A stretch of 54,670 nt of DNA from Litorimonas sp. (GTDB lineage Bacteria; Pseudomonadota; Alphaproteobacteria; Caulobacterales; Maricaulaceae): assembly GCA_029936425.1 (NCBI GenBank), contig JAPYSU010000014.1:13095-67764 (forward strand), written 5' to 3'. Below are positions 1 through 8,877 of this stretch, piece after piece; the first letter of the stretch is position 1; the number at the start of each line of letters is the position of its first letter. The notes beneath the pieces were generated by a model. It saw only the letters and a list, made by a program, of their open reading frames with translations, was not told where the DNA came from and did not search any database. The translations under genes and the position numbers were made by a program.

Positions 1-3000
1 GATACTGTCGTGGTTCAGCCCGCTGGCGTCGAGTATGAAGTCGTTCCGGCTGTTTACGAAACCATTGAAGAGCCTGTTGTCGTTCAGGAAGCCTCAACAG
101 AGCTGGTCACGGTTCCGGCTACATATGAAACTGTGACAGATACTGTGATCATGACCCCCGAAACGGTTGAATATGTATCCGTTCCGGCCGTTTACGAAAC
201 CGTTGAGGAAGAGGTCACGGTTCAAGAAGCTTCGACAGAACTTGTCACTATCCCGCCCGTCTTTGAGACTGTGACAGACACAGTGGTTGTTCAGCCTGCC
301 GGCGTGGAATATGAAACCGTGCCTGCCGTTTATGAAACCGTAAATGAGACGGTTGTCGTGCAAGAAGCGTCTACCGAGCTGGTCACAGTTCCCGCAACGT
401 TTGAAACCGTCACAGACACTGTTGTCGTACAGCCCGCCGGCGTCGAATATGTATCCGTTCCGGCCGTCTATGAAACAGTCGAAGAATCCGTTGTGGTTCA
501 GGAAGCCTCAACGGAGCTGGTCACAGTTCCTCCGACATTTGAAACGGTTACCGATACAGTGGTCGTCACCCCCGCAACAGTCGCGTATGAAACTATTCCA
601 GCTGTTTTCGAAACAGTAGAAGAATCTGTAGTTGTTCAAGAGGCTTCGACAGAGCTCGTCACCATTCCGCCTGTTTTCGAAACCGTGACTGACACTGTCG
701 TTGTTCAGCCGGAAAGCGTGACATACGAAGTTATTCCGGCAGTTTATGAAACGATTGAAGAGCCAGTTGTCGTTCAGGAAGCGTCAACAGAGCTGGTCAC
801 CATTCCGGCGACTTACGAGACTGTGACAGACACTGTTGTTGTTCAGCCTCAAACCGTCGAATATGAAACCATTCCGGCAGAATTTGAAACCTACACAGAA
901 ACCGTTGTGGTTCAGGAAGCCTCGACAGAGCTGGTCACGGTTCCGGCAACTTACGAGACAGTGACGGATACAATCGTCGTCACCCCTGAAACCGTTGAAT
1001 ATGTGTCCGTTCCCACCGTATACGAAACGGTAGAAGAAGCTGTTACCGTTCAGGAAGCTTCAACAGAACTTGTGACGATACCGCCCGTCTTTGAGACTGT
1101 GACAGATACTGTCGTCGTGACGCCGGAAACCGTTGAATATGTCAGCGTCCCGGCCGTTTATGAAACCGTAGAAGAAGCCGTCACGGTGCAGGAAGCCTCC
1201 ACAGAACTCGTCACGATACCGCCCGTCTTCGAAACTGTGACAGACACGGTTGTCGTCCAGCCTGCCGGCGTAGAATATGTGACGGTTCCGGCAGAATATG
1301 AAACGGTAACTGAAAACGTTGTCGTTCAAGAAGCGTCCACAGAGCTGGTGACGATCCCGCCTGTCTTTGAGACAGTGACTGATACAGTTGTCGTCACTCC
1401 GGCAACAACAACCTACGAATCCGTTCCGGCGGTTTATGAAACGATTGAAGAAGAAATCACGGTACAGGAAGCTTCAACAGAACTTGTCACAGTTCCTGCG
1501 ACCTACGAAACAGTGACAGATACCGTCGTCGTGACCCCGGCAACCGTGGATTATGAGACAATTCCAGCCGTTTACGAAACTATTGAAGAAGCTGTTACCG
1601 TTCAGGAAGCCTCCACAGAGCTCGTGACAACTCCGGCCACGTTCAAAACCGTAACTGAAACGGTTGTCGTTCAGGAAGAGACAACAGAGCTTGTCACTGT
1701 CCCGCCAGTCTATGAGAACGTGACCGAGACTTATGTGGCTCAAGAAGCCTCAACCGAACTCGTCACCGTCCCACCTGTGTTCGAGACAGTCACAGATAAG
1801 GTGGTCGTCCAGCCGCAGACGGTTGAATATATCCTGCAAGAAGCTGAGTACGAAACTTACGAAGAAACAATTGTTGTTCAAGAAGCTTCAACTGAACTCG
1901 TTACCGTGCCTCCCGTCTATGAGACTGTCACAGATGTAGTGACGGTTCAGGAAGCCTCTACAGAACTCGTGACTATTCCGGCTGAATTTGAAACCGTGAC
2001 AGATACGGTTGTTGTCAAAGAAGCCACAACGGAATTGGTCACAACACCTGCCACATTTAAAAACGTGACTGACACAGTCGTGGTGACGCCTCAGACGGTT
2101 GAGTATGTCTCTATCCCGGCAGAGTATGAGACATATGAAGAGCCTGTGGTCGTACAGGAAGCGAGCACTGAACTTGTTGTCGTGCCTGCCACTTATAAAG
2201 ACGTCACAGAGACAATCGTGGTTCAAGAAGCCTCGACAGAACTCGTGACAGTCCCGGCGACCTTTGAAACGGTTACCGATACGGTGGTCGTCACTCCTGA
2301 AACCGTCGAATATGTGGCTCAACCCGCTACCTACCGCACAGAACAGGAAACCTATGTTGAGCAGGACGGCGCTGAAGAGCTTGTCGTCGTTCCGGCAACC
2401 TATGAAACCGTAACTGAAACAATTGTCACACAGGAAGCCAGCTCCCGCGTTGAAGTTGTGCCGCCGACATATCGGACGGTCACAGAGACAATCACGGTCC
2501 AGCCTGCCAGAACTGAAATTGAAGTTATTCCGGCCAAATATGAAACCCGCTCTGAGCGCGTTCTCATTGAGCCTGCGCGCGAAGAATGGAAGCCAGGCAG
2601 CCAGGCCATTAATTATGGCTCTCTAACAGCGGGTGGACAAATCAACACCAATACACGTGGTCAGTTTACCGTCTTTAACGGTGTCTCCGAGCAGGTTGTT
2701 GAATCCACTCAGACTATCGTGAACCAGACTGGCGAAATTCTCTGCCGCGTTCTGATCCCGGCCAGATATAAAACCATCACGAAACAGGTCGTGTCTGAAC
2801 CGGCCCGCACAGTTGAGCGCCAAATTCCGGCAGTTACCGACCAAATCACCAAGCGCGTCGTCGATACACCGGCGACCACGCGTGAAGTGCCAATTCCTGC
2901 CGTAACTGAAACAGTTACTCGCCGCGTCGTGAAAACCCCTGCCCGGGTCGAAAGACGTAACGCAACAAATGCGAAAATGGCCTCTGTAGAAACTCAGGTT

Positions 3001-6000
3001 CTGGCTCAGGAAGCCCGTATTGTTGAACGCGTCATTCCGGCTGTTACGAAACAAGTAGAGCGCCGCGTTATGAAGACACCGGCCCGCACGGAAGAACGCG
3101 TCATTCCAGCCGTGACGGACACCGTCACACGCCGCGTCGTTGATACGCCGGCCCGGACCGAAGAGCGCGTTATCCCGGCAGTGACAGAAATGGAAACACG
3201 CCGCCGCGTGGTCAGTCCGGCCCGGACCGTCGAAAAAGTTATTCCGGCGGTTACAAAACAAGTGACGCGCCGCGTGGTCGATACACCTGCTTCCACTCAA
3301 GAGCGCGTTATCCCGGCTGTCACCAAGACTGAGAGCCGCAGAGTTGTCAAAACACCGGCCCGCACAGAAGAACGCGTTATCCCGGCAGTGACAGAAACTG
3401 TGTCCCGCCGCGTGGTCAAAACACCGGCCACAACAACAGAACGCGTCATTCCGGCCGTGACCAAAACAGAAACACGCCGCCGTATTGTCACTCCGGCCCG
3501 CACGGTAGAGAAAGTCATCCCGGCTGTGACCAAATCCGTCTCACGCCGCGTCGTGGCTACGCCTGCTCAAACGGTCGAAAAGGCTATTCCGGCTGTAACG
3601 AAAACCCGTCAGCGCCGCGTGGTAAAAACACCGGCCCGCACCGAAGAGCGTATTATCCCGGCCGTCACAGAAACGGTCTCGCGCCGGGTTGTAGACGTTC
3701 CGGCGTCAACTCAGGAACGGGTCATTCCAGCTGTCACTAAGATGGAAACACGACGCGTCGTCAAAACACCCGCCAGAACCGTTGAGAAAACGATCCCGGC
3801 TGTCACCAAAGAGGTTTCACGCCGCGTCGTCAAAACGCCTGCGTCAACGCAGGAACGCGTCATTCCGGCTGTGACGAAAATGGAAACTCGCCGCGTGGTT
3901 AAAACACCGGCCCGAACGGTCGAAAAGACGATTCCAGCTGTCACGAAAGAGGTCTCTCGCCGCATTGTTAAAACACCGGCACAGGTCACGGAACGGGTTA
4001 TTCCGGCTGTGACAAAGGCTCAAACGCGCCGCGTTATCAAGACACCAGCAAAAACGGTTGAGCGGGCGGTTCCGGCTGTCACAAAAGAAGTCTCTCGCCG
4101 CGTGGTCAAGACTCCGGCTCAAACGCAGGAACGCGTCATCCCGGCTGTCACCAAAATGGAAACGCGCCGCGTGGTTAAAACGCCGGCTTCTACTGTCGAG
4201 AAAGTCATTCCAGCTGTGACGGCTCAGGTTGAACGCCGCGTGGTCAAGACTCCGGCCCAGACGCAAGAGCGCGTTATTCCGGCTGTCACCAAAATGGAAA
4301 CACGCCGCGTCGTCAAAACACCGGCATCAACAGTCGAAAAGGTTATTCCGGCTGTCACGAAAACGGTGTCCCGCCGCGTTGTGGCCACTCCCGCCACAAC
4401 GACCGAACGGGTTATCCCGGCCGTGACAAAAGAGGAAACTCGCCGCCGTATTGTCTCTCCAGAGAAAACGGTTGAGCGCGTTATTCCGGCCGTCACGAAG
4501 CAGGTTCAACGCCGCGTTGTGAAAACAGCGGCCTCTTCCGTCGAAAAAGTCATTCCGGCGGTCACCAAAATGGAATCCCGCCGCATCATCAAGACGCCCG
4601 CGAGAACCGTTGAAAAGGTTATACCGGCTGTAACGAAGGAAGTCTCTCGCCGCGTCGTCAAAACACCGGCTCAGACTCAGGAACGCGTTATCCCGGCTGT
4701 CACCAAAATGGAAAGCCGCCGCGTCGTTAAAACACCCGCGAAAACGGTTGAAAGAGCTGTTCCGGCTGTGACGAAAACGGTTGAGCGTCGTGTCGTCGCA
4801 ACACCGGCTCGCACTGAAGAGCGCGTCATTCCAGCTGTGACCAAGATGGAGAGCCGCCGCGTCATCAAGACACCGGCACAAACTGTCGAGAAAGCCATTC
4901 CGGCCATCACGAAAGAAGTTTCGCGCCGCGTCGTCAAAACGCCGGCTCAGGTCACGGAACGGGTTATTCCGGCTGTCACCAAGTCTCAGTCCCGCCGCGT
5001 GATCAAAACGCCCGCCAAAACAGTCGAGCGCGCCGTTCCGGCCGTAACAAAACAAGTTCAGCGCCGCGTGGTCAAAACCCCCGCTCAAACGCAAGAACGT
5101 GTCATCCCGGCTGTGACGAAAATGGAAACGCGCCGCGTCGTCAAAACGCCGGCCACGACTATTGAAAAAGTCATTCCGGCTGTGACCGCTGAGGTTCAGC
5201 GCCGCGTGGTAAAAACACCGGCTCAGACTCAAGAGCGCGTTATTCCGGCTGTGACCAAGATGGAGACACGCCGCGTCATCAAGACACCGGCACAGACTGT
5301 CGAGAAGGCCGTTCCGGCAATCACGAAAGAAGTTTCCCGCCGTGTGGTCAGAACGCCGGCTCAGACGCAAGAGCGCGTTATTCCGGCGGTCACCAAAGAA
5401 GAGAGCCTCCGTCGTCTAGTGTCTCCGGCTCAAACTGTTGAGCGCGTTATTCCGGCTGTCACAAAAGAAGTGTCGCGCCGTGTCGTCAAAACGCCGGCTT
5501 CGACTCAAGAACGCGTTATTCCGGCTGTCACAAAACAGGTTGCCCGCCGCGTTGTCAAAACACCGGCATCAACTGTCGAGCGCGCCATTCCGGCCGTGAC
5601 CAACACAGTCGAACGCCGCGTCGTTAAAACGCCGGCGCAGACCCAGGAACGCGTCATCCCGGCCGTGACCAAGGTGGAAACCCGCCGTGTGGTTAAAACG
5701 CCGGCCCGGACCATTGAGAAGCAGGTTCCGGCTGTTACCAAACAGGTCACTCGCCGCGTTGTGAAAACGCCGGCTCAGACCCAGGAACGTGTCATTCCGG
5801 CTGTGACGAAAACGGTTGAGCGCCGCGTCATGAAAACGCCGCCTCAAACGCAAGAACGGGTCATTCCGGCTGTGACGAAACAGGTGAGCCGACAGGTTGT
5901 TAAAACTCCGGCCCGTACGGAAGAACGCGTCATTCCGGCGGTGTCCAATGTGGTTGAACGCCGCGTTATCAAGACACCCGCCCAGACGGTCGAGAAAGCC

Positions 6001-7200
6001 GTTCCGGCAGTGACGAAAACGGTGTCACGCCGCGTCGTCAAAACACCGGCCAGAACGGAAGAGCGGGTCATTCCAGCCGTGACCAAAACGGTACAGCGAC
6101 GCGTCATGAAAACACCGGCTCAGACGCAAGAACGCGTCATCCCAGCCGTGACAAAAACAGAAACACGTCGCCGCATCAAAACACCGGCTCAGACGCAAGA
6201 ACGCGTTATTCCGGCGGTCACCAAACAGGTCGCCCGCCGCGTGGTCAGAACACCGGCCAGAACGGAAGAGCGCATTATCCCGGCTGTCACAAAAACCGTG
6301 ACACGCCGCGTCCCGGTTGGCGCTCCGCGTATCGAACGCCGCATTATTCCGGCCCGTTACGACACGGTAGAAGTTCAGAAGATGGTCGAAGCACCGCGCA
6401 CTGAAACTGTCGTTATTCCACCGGAATATGGCACGATCGAGCGTCGCACCCAGATCTCCGCTGAAAAAGCCGAATGGCGTCAGGTTCTTTGTGAGGCCAA
6501 TGCCAATGTGACGGTTATTTCCGCCATTCAGCGCGCCCTGCAGTCACAAGGCTATTATAGCGGCGCGATTGACGGCACTTTAGGCCGCGCAACTTACGCC
6601 TCTGTTGAGGCCTTCCAGAAGGACAACAATATGTCCACGGGCGGTCTGACCTTGCGTACGGTTGACGTTTTGGGTGTCGATTGGCGCTCAATGGTCGGCG
6701 GCATCAGCGGAACAGAACGCGGGGCTTTCCAGAGCGGACAAAGTTTTGACGGAGGCCGGTCAAACGGCACAGCGACAGGCTTTAGCTCCGGCAGCTCCAG
6801 CAGCAGTTCGACGACAACCACAACGACAACTCGCACTGGCTATACAATCGGAGCTGACAGAACGGTTCGCGATGCCTCCGGGCGCGTCATTGGCCGCTTG
6901 GACGGAAACGGAAATGTTGTTGATGCCTCAGGCACTATCATTATTCGTGACTTCGCCGCGCGTTCCGGCGCCCTCGGCTCAGGTGAAATGGGATTAGGCT
7001 CTGTTGGTTCAACGACCGGCTCTATTTCCACCACAAGCACAGTTAATGGAAATGTCACCGAAAGCCGCACAACAGGCTTCACAGTTCGGCAAGACGGCTC
7101 CGTCGTCGATACGTCGGGCACAGTCATCGGACGCGTGGACAATAACGGCAATATCGTAGACGCAAATGGCCGTATCATTGGACGTGTAAACCCGCGTTAA
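1..7200 (+). CDS. Giant 23-residue-repeat protein with C-terminal peptidoglycan-binding domain (5' partial)
   Basis: The reading frame is open at the window's first base, so the true start and any signal peptide lie upstream; 2399 residues are visible. Nucleotides 1 to about 2580 encode roughly 37 acidic 23-residue repeats alternating between a QEASTELVT type and a TPETVEYVSVPAVYETVEE type. After a linker, about 2764-6310 encodes roughly 51 basic repeats of the form RRVVKTPARTEERVIPAVT. Both types share the spacing P-A-x-x-(E/K)-T-V, so they look like one repeat family with opposite charge. The only two cysteines (codons near 2743 and 6490) bracket the basic block. About 6505-6660 resembles PG_binding_1 (AIQRALQSQGYYSGAIDGTL), followed by a Ser/Thr/Gly tail with two copies of a GRVIGR-like motif. 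The likely place is the envelope, as a fibre or tether anchored to peptidoglycan; function is not recognised. A strong terminator follows. Confidence 0.85.
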   Translation, partial: DTVVVQPAGVEYEVVPAVYETIEEPVVVQEASTELVTVPATYETVTDTVIMTPETVEYVSVPAVYETVEEEVTVQEASTELVTIPPVFETVTDTVVVQPAGVEYETVPAVYETVNETVVVQEASTELVTVPATFETVTDTVVVQPAGVEYVSVPAVYETVEESVVVQEASTELVTVPPTFETVTDTVVVTPATVAYETIPAVFETVEESVVVQEASTELVTIPPVFETVTDTVVVQPESVTYEVIPAVYETIEEPVVVQEASTELVTIPATYETVTDTVVVQPQTVEYETIPAEFETYTETVVVQEASTELVTVPATYETVTDTIVVTPETVEYVSVPTVYETVEEAVTVQEASTELVTIPPVFETVTDTVVVTPETVEYVSVPAVYETVEEAVTVQEASTELVTIPPVFETVTDTVVVQPAGVEYVTVPAEYETVTENVVVQEASTELVTIPPVFETVTDTVVVTPATTTYESVPAVYETIEEEITVQEASTELVTVPATYETVTDTVVVTPATVDYETIPAVYETIEEAVTVQEASTELVTTPATFKTVTETVVVQEETTELVTVPPVYENVTETYVAQEASTELVTVPPVFETVTDKVVVQPQTVEYILQEAEYETYEETIVVQEASTELVTVPPVYETVTDVVTVQEASTELVTIPAEFETVTDTVVVKEATTELVTTPATFKNVTDTVVVTPQTVEYVSIPAEYETYEEPVVVQEASTELVVVPATYKDVTETIVVQEASTELVTVPATFETVTDTVVVTPETVEYVAQPATYRTEQETYVEQDGAEELVVVPATYETVTETIVTQEASSRVEVVPPTYRTVTETITVQPARTEIEVIPAKYETRSERVLIEPAREEWKPGSQAINYGSLTAGGQINTNTRGQFTVFNGVSEQVVESTQTIVNQTGEILCRVLIPARYKTITKQVVSEPARTVERQIPAVTDQITKRVVDTPATTREVPIPAVTETVTRRVVKTPARVERRNATNAKMASVETQVLAQEARIVERVIPAVTKQVERRVMKTPARTEERVIPAVTDTVTRRVVDTPARTEERVIPAVTEMETRRRVVSPARTVEKVIPAVTKQVTRRVVDTPASTQERVIPAVTKTESRRVVKTPARTEERVIPAVTETVSRRVVKTPATTTERVIPAVTKTETRRRIVTPARTVEKVIPAVTKSVSRRVVATPAQTVEKAIPAVTKTRQRRVVKTPARTEERIIPAVTETVSRRVVDVPASTQERVIPAVTKMETRRVVKTPARTVEKTIPAVTKEVSRRVVKTPASTQERVIPAVTKMETRRVVKTPARTVEKTIPAVTKEVSRRIVKTPAQVTERVIPAVTKAQTRRVIKTPAKTVERAVPAVTKEVSRRVVKTPAQTQERVIPAVTKMETRRVVKTPASTVEKVIPAVTAQVERRVVKTPAQTQERVIPAVTKMETRRVVKTPASTVEKVIPAVTKTVSRRVVATPATTTERVIPAVTKEETRRRIVSPEKTVERVIPAVTKQVQRRVVKTAASSVEKVIPAVTKMESRRIIKTPARTVEKVIPAVTKEVSRRVVKTPAQTQERVIPAVTKMESRRVVKTPAKTVERAVPAVTKTVERRVVATPARTEERVIPAVTKMESRRVIKTPAQTVEKAIPAITKEVSRRVVKTPAQVTERVIPAVTKSQSRRVIKTPAKTVERAVPAVTKQVQRRVVKTPAQTQERVIPAVTKMETRRVVKTPATTIEKVIPAVTAEVQRRVVKTPAQTQERVIPAVTKMETRRVIKTPAQTVEKAVPAITKEVSRRVVRTPAQTQERVIPAVTKEESLRRLVSPAQTVERVIPAVTKEVSRRVVKTPASTQERVIPAVTKQVARRVVKTPASTVERAIPAVTNTVERRVVKTPAQTQERVIPAVTKVETRRVVKTPARTIEKQVPAVTKQVTRRVVKTPAQTQERVIPAVTKTVERRVMKTPPQTQERVIPAVTKQVSRQVVKTPARTEERVIPAVSNVVERRVIKTPAQTVEKAVPAVTKTVSRRVVKTPARTEERVIPAVTKTVQRRVMKTPAQTQERVIPAVTKTETRRRIKTPAQTQERVIPAVTKQVARRVVRTPARTEERIIPAVTKTVTRRVPVGAPRIERRIIPARYDTVEVQKMVEAPRTETVVIPPEYGTIERRTQISAEKAEWRQVLCEANANVTVISAIQRALQSQGYYSGAIDGTLGRATYASVEAFQKDNNMSTGGLTLRTVDVLGVDWRSMVGGISGTERGAFQSGQSFDGGRSNGTATGFSSGSSSSSSTTTTTTTRTGYTIGADRTVRDASGRVIGRLDGNGNVVDASGTIIIRDFAARSGALGSGEMGLGSVGSTTGSISTTSTVNGNVTESRTTGFTVRQDGSVVDTSGTVIGRVDNNGNIVDANGRIIGRVNPR

Positions 7201-7241
7201 CAGCTGAATATACGGAGCGGCGACGTTCCGAATAAACCTTC

Positions 7242-7274
7242 GCCCCGCCTCACCCTTGTGAGGCGGGGCTTTTT
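7242..7274 (+). terminator. Intrinsic terminator after the repeat-protein gene
   Basis: An 11-bp perfect GC-rich stem (7242-7252 with 7259-7269) is followed by five T residues at 7270-7274. It lies about 40 bases after the stop codon and separates the giant gene from the rplU promoter. Confidence 0.93.
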
Positions 7275-7342
7275 ACGACAGCCTGGCAAAAATTTCACTT
7301 TGCCAAAACGGCTATAAACCTGTAAAAGATGGAGCCTGTGCG

Positions 7343-7370
7343 TTGACAGAGACGGCTCTGACTGTATAAG
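7343..7370 (+). promoter_or_regulatory. Sigma70-type promoter for rplU-rpmA
   Basis: A perfect -35 box TTGACA at 7343-7348 and a -10 box TATAAG at 7365-7370 are separated by 16 bases. The predicted start near 7377 leaves a leader of about 125 bases before rplU, containing the nested hairpin described separately. Confidence 0.8.
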
Positions 7371-7386
7371 GCGCAACGAATTGGCC

Positions 7387-7452
7387 GCCGCCTAACGTCT
7401 GCGATTCCTTCAAAACATGCGAAGGTTATCAGACAAATCCGAGGCGGCTTTT
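7387..7452 (+). promoter_or_regulatory. Structured 5' leader of rplU (candidate r-protein leader)
   Basis: Three nested perfect helices are visible: 7387-7393 with 7442-7448 (7 bp), 7397-7401 with 7430-7434 (5 bp), and 7407-7411 with 7421-7425 (5 bp). Four T residues follow the outer helix. The structure begins about 10 bases after the predicted transcription start and ends about 50 bases before the rplU start codon. Ribosomal protein operons are often autoregulated through such leaders, and L21 leaders are known in other bacteria. Whether this one binds L21 or L27, or attenuates transcription, is inference; the short T-run makes it a weak terminator at best. Confidence 0.6.
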
Positions 7453-7502
7453 GAATTTTTGGGTATTCCAGTCGTTTGAATGCCCCATTGGAAGGAAAGA
7501 TC

Positions 7503-7814
7503 ATGTTTGCAGTGATCCAAACTGGCGGTAAACAATATAAAGTCGCCGAAAATGATATTATCGTTGTTGAAAAGCTCGACGGCGAAGCCGGTGACAAAGT
7601 CTCATTCGGTGATGTTCTTATGCACGGCAAAGACGGCGACGTGAAAGTTGGCGCTCCGCTTGTCAAAGGCGCTAGCGTGGCTGGTGAAATTCTTGAGCAG
7701 CGTAAAGGCGCTAAAGTCCTTGTCTTCAAAAAGAAGCGCCGCCAGAACTACCGTCGTAAAAAAGGCCATCGTCAAAACGAAACGGCTATTAAAATCACAG
7801 GAATTACAGGCTAG
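7503..7814 (+). CDS. rplU: 50S ribosomal protein L21
   Basis: The 103-residue product is full length for bacterial L21 and starts MFAVIQTGGKQYKV, the family's signature N-terminus. It binds 23S rRNA in the large subunit. The ATG at 7503 is chosen over an in-frame ATG at 7476 because a GGAAGGAAAG ribosome binding site lies just before it and the family starts with FAVIxTGGKQY. The C-terminal part is rich in Lys/Arg (KKKRRQNYRRKKGHRQ), as expected for rRNA contact. It is the first gene of the rplU-rpmA unit driven by the promoter at 7343-7370, with rpmA 34 bases downstream. Confidence 0.98.
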   Translation: MFAVIQTGGKQYKVAENDIIVVEKLDGEAGDKVSFGDVLMHGKDGDVKVGAPLVKGASVAGEILEQRKGAKVLVFKKKRRQNYRRKKGHRQNETAIKITGITG

Positions 7815-7848
7815 GCTTCGCGCCCGCCTTTTGGAACAGGAGTAACTC

Positions 7849-8118
7849 ATGGCTCATAAAAAAGCAGGTGGTTCGTCCAATAACGGTCGCGATAGTGCAG
7901 GCCGTCGTCTTGGTGTCAAAAAATCAGGTGGCCAAGCGGTCATTCCTGGAAACATTATTCTACGTCAGCGCGGCACAAAATATTATCCCGGCGTCAATGT
8001 AGGCATGGGCAAAGATCACACTCTATTTGCCAAATCCGAAGGTCGTGTCTCTTTTGAAACCAAACGCAATGCCCGCACATTTGTGTCTGTCATGCCGCTG
8101 GCCGACGCCGCAGAATAG
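7849..8118 (+). CDS. rpmA: 50S ribosomal protein L27
   Basis: The 89-residue product starts MAHKKAGGSSNNGRDSAGRR, the conserved L27 N-terminus that reaches toward the peptidyl-transferase centre and stabilises tRNA there. There is no N-terminal cleavable extension of the Firmicutes type, so the mature end is direct. AGGAG lies six bases before the ATG. It is co-transcribed with rplU and closes that unit: an intrinsic terminator follows at 8170-8199. Confidence 0.98.
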   Translation: MAHKKAGGSSNNGRDSAGRRLGVKKSGGQAVIPGNIILRQRGTKYYPGVNVGMGKDHTLFAKSEGRVSFETKRNARTFVSVMPLADAAE

Positions 8119-8169
8119 ACCCATTGCAAATTGGGTCCCGCCAACGAGGTGACCCGATAAAAAATAGCA

Positions 8170-8199
8170 GGGAAATCGGGTCTCCGATTTCCCTTTTTT
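8170..8199 (+). terminator. Intrinsic terminator after rplU-rpmA
   Basis: A 10-bp perfect stem (8170-8179 with 8184-8193) and a 4-base loop are followed by six T residues (8194-8199). It ends the ribosomal protein unit before the acetyltransferase gene. Confidence 0.92.
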
Positions 8200-8261
8200 G
8201 TTACTTTCAACTCAAATGAACGTGACAAAATCCCTGCTACGCCCAATGTGAGGAGGCGAGC

Positions 8262-8813
8262 ATGAAGAAAACTCTGGAAACCGAAAGGTTGATTTTACGC
8301 CAATTGCGTGATGAAGACGCTGTGGCCCTTTCCAAATATGGGAGCAATTTCGACATTGCCCGCATGACCGGAAGTTTTCCTCATCCCTTCCCGCTCATCT
8401 CTGCCGAATTTAAAATCCTGCATCTAAGAGCTCAGCACAGGCGCGGTTTGGCTTTTCCCTATGCGATAACCGAAAAAGGAAATGAGTCGATGATTGGAAT
8501 AGTCGATTTATTCCGCCGGGCCGAAACGGATGACCTGGAATTCGGATATTGGATCGGCGAACCATTTTGGGGCAAGGGATTCGCCTCTGAAGCTTGCCGC
8601 GGGCTCATGGCCGAAGCTGACCGCCATTTCGGGTCTACTCCCCTGAAAGCCGGCGTTTTTTCAGATAATCCAGCTAGCCTTCGGGTACTGGAAAAGCTCG
8701 GATTTAAACCGACCGGAAAAACGGAAGCTTATTTCTCAATGGCCAGACTGAAAAAGGCTGAAAGCGTTCTTTTGGAACGTCCGGCCAAGCATGAGACTTC
8801 TTTAACCGAATAG
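8262..8813 (+). CDS. GNAT-family N-acetyltransferase (RimJ/RimL-like)
   Basis: The 183-residue protein starts with the typical TERLILRQLRDEDA of the RimJ/RimL type (Acetyltransf_3). It continues with YWIGEPFWGKGFASEACRGL, the acetyl-CoA pyrophosphate-binding loop, and ends with NPASLRVLEKLGFKPTG, the conserved motif B region. It should transfer an acetyl group from acetyl-CoA to an N-terminal amine or small molecule; the substrate cannot be read from sequence. A GNAT gene between rpmA and obgE is a recurrent arrangement in alphaproteobacteria, which may hint at ribosomal protein modification, but this is inference. GAGGAGGCGAGC precedes the ATG. Confidence 0.9.
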   Translation: MKKTLETERLILRQLRDEDAVALSKYGSNFDIARMTGSFPHPFPLISAEFKILHLRAQHRRGLAFPYAITEKGNESMIGIVDLFRRAETDDLEFGYWIGEPFWGKGFASEACRGLMAEADRHFGSTPLKAGVFSDNPASLRVLEKLGFKPTGKTEAYFSMARLKKAESVLLERPAKHETSLTE

Positions 8814-8877
8814 ACTGACGAATACTCGCTAGTCATAGGCTCTTGAAAGTCTTACATACTGGCCTGAAAGACAAATT

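Noticed and set aside
4327..5370. Long minus-strand open frame (347 codons) and several of about 90 codons inside the giant repeat gene
   Set aside because: They repeat with the same 23-codon period and are mirror products of the sense repeats; no ribosome site or independent conservation.
1..6300. Regular 69/138-base repetition as a CRISPR or noncoding satellite
   Set aside because: The period keeps one reading frame without stops and variation is mostly synonymous; there are no unique spacers.
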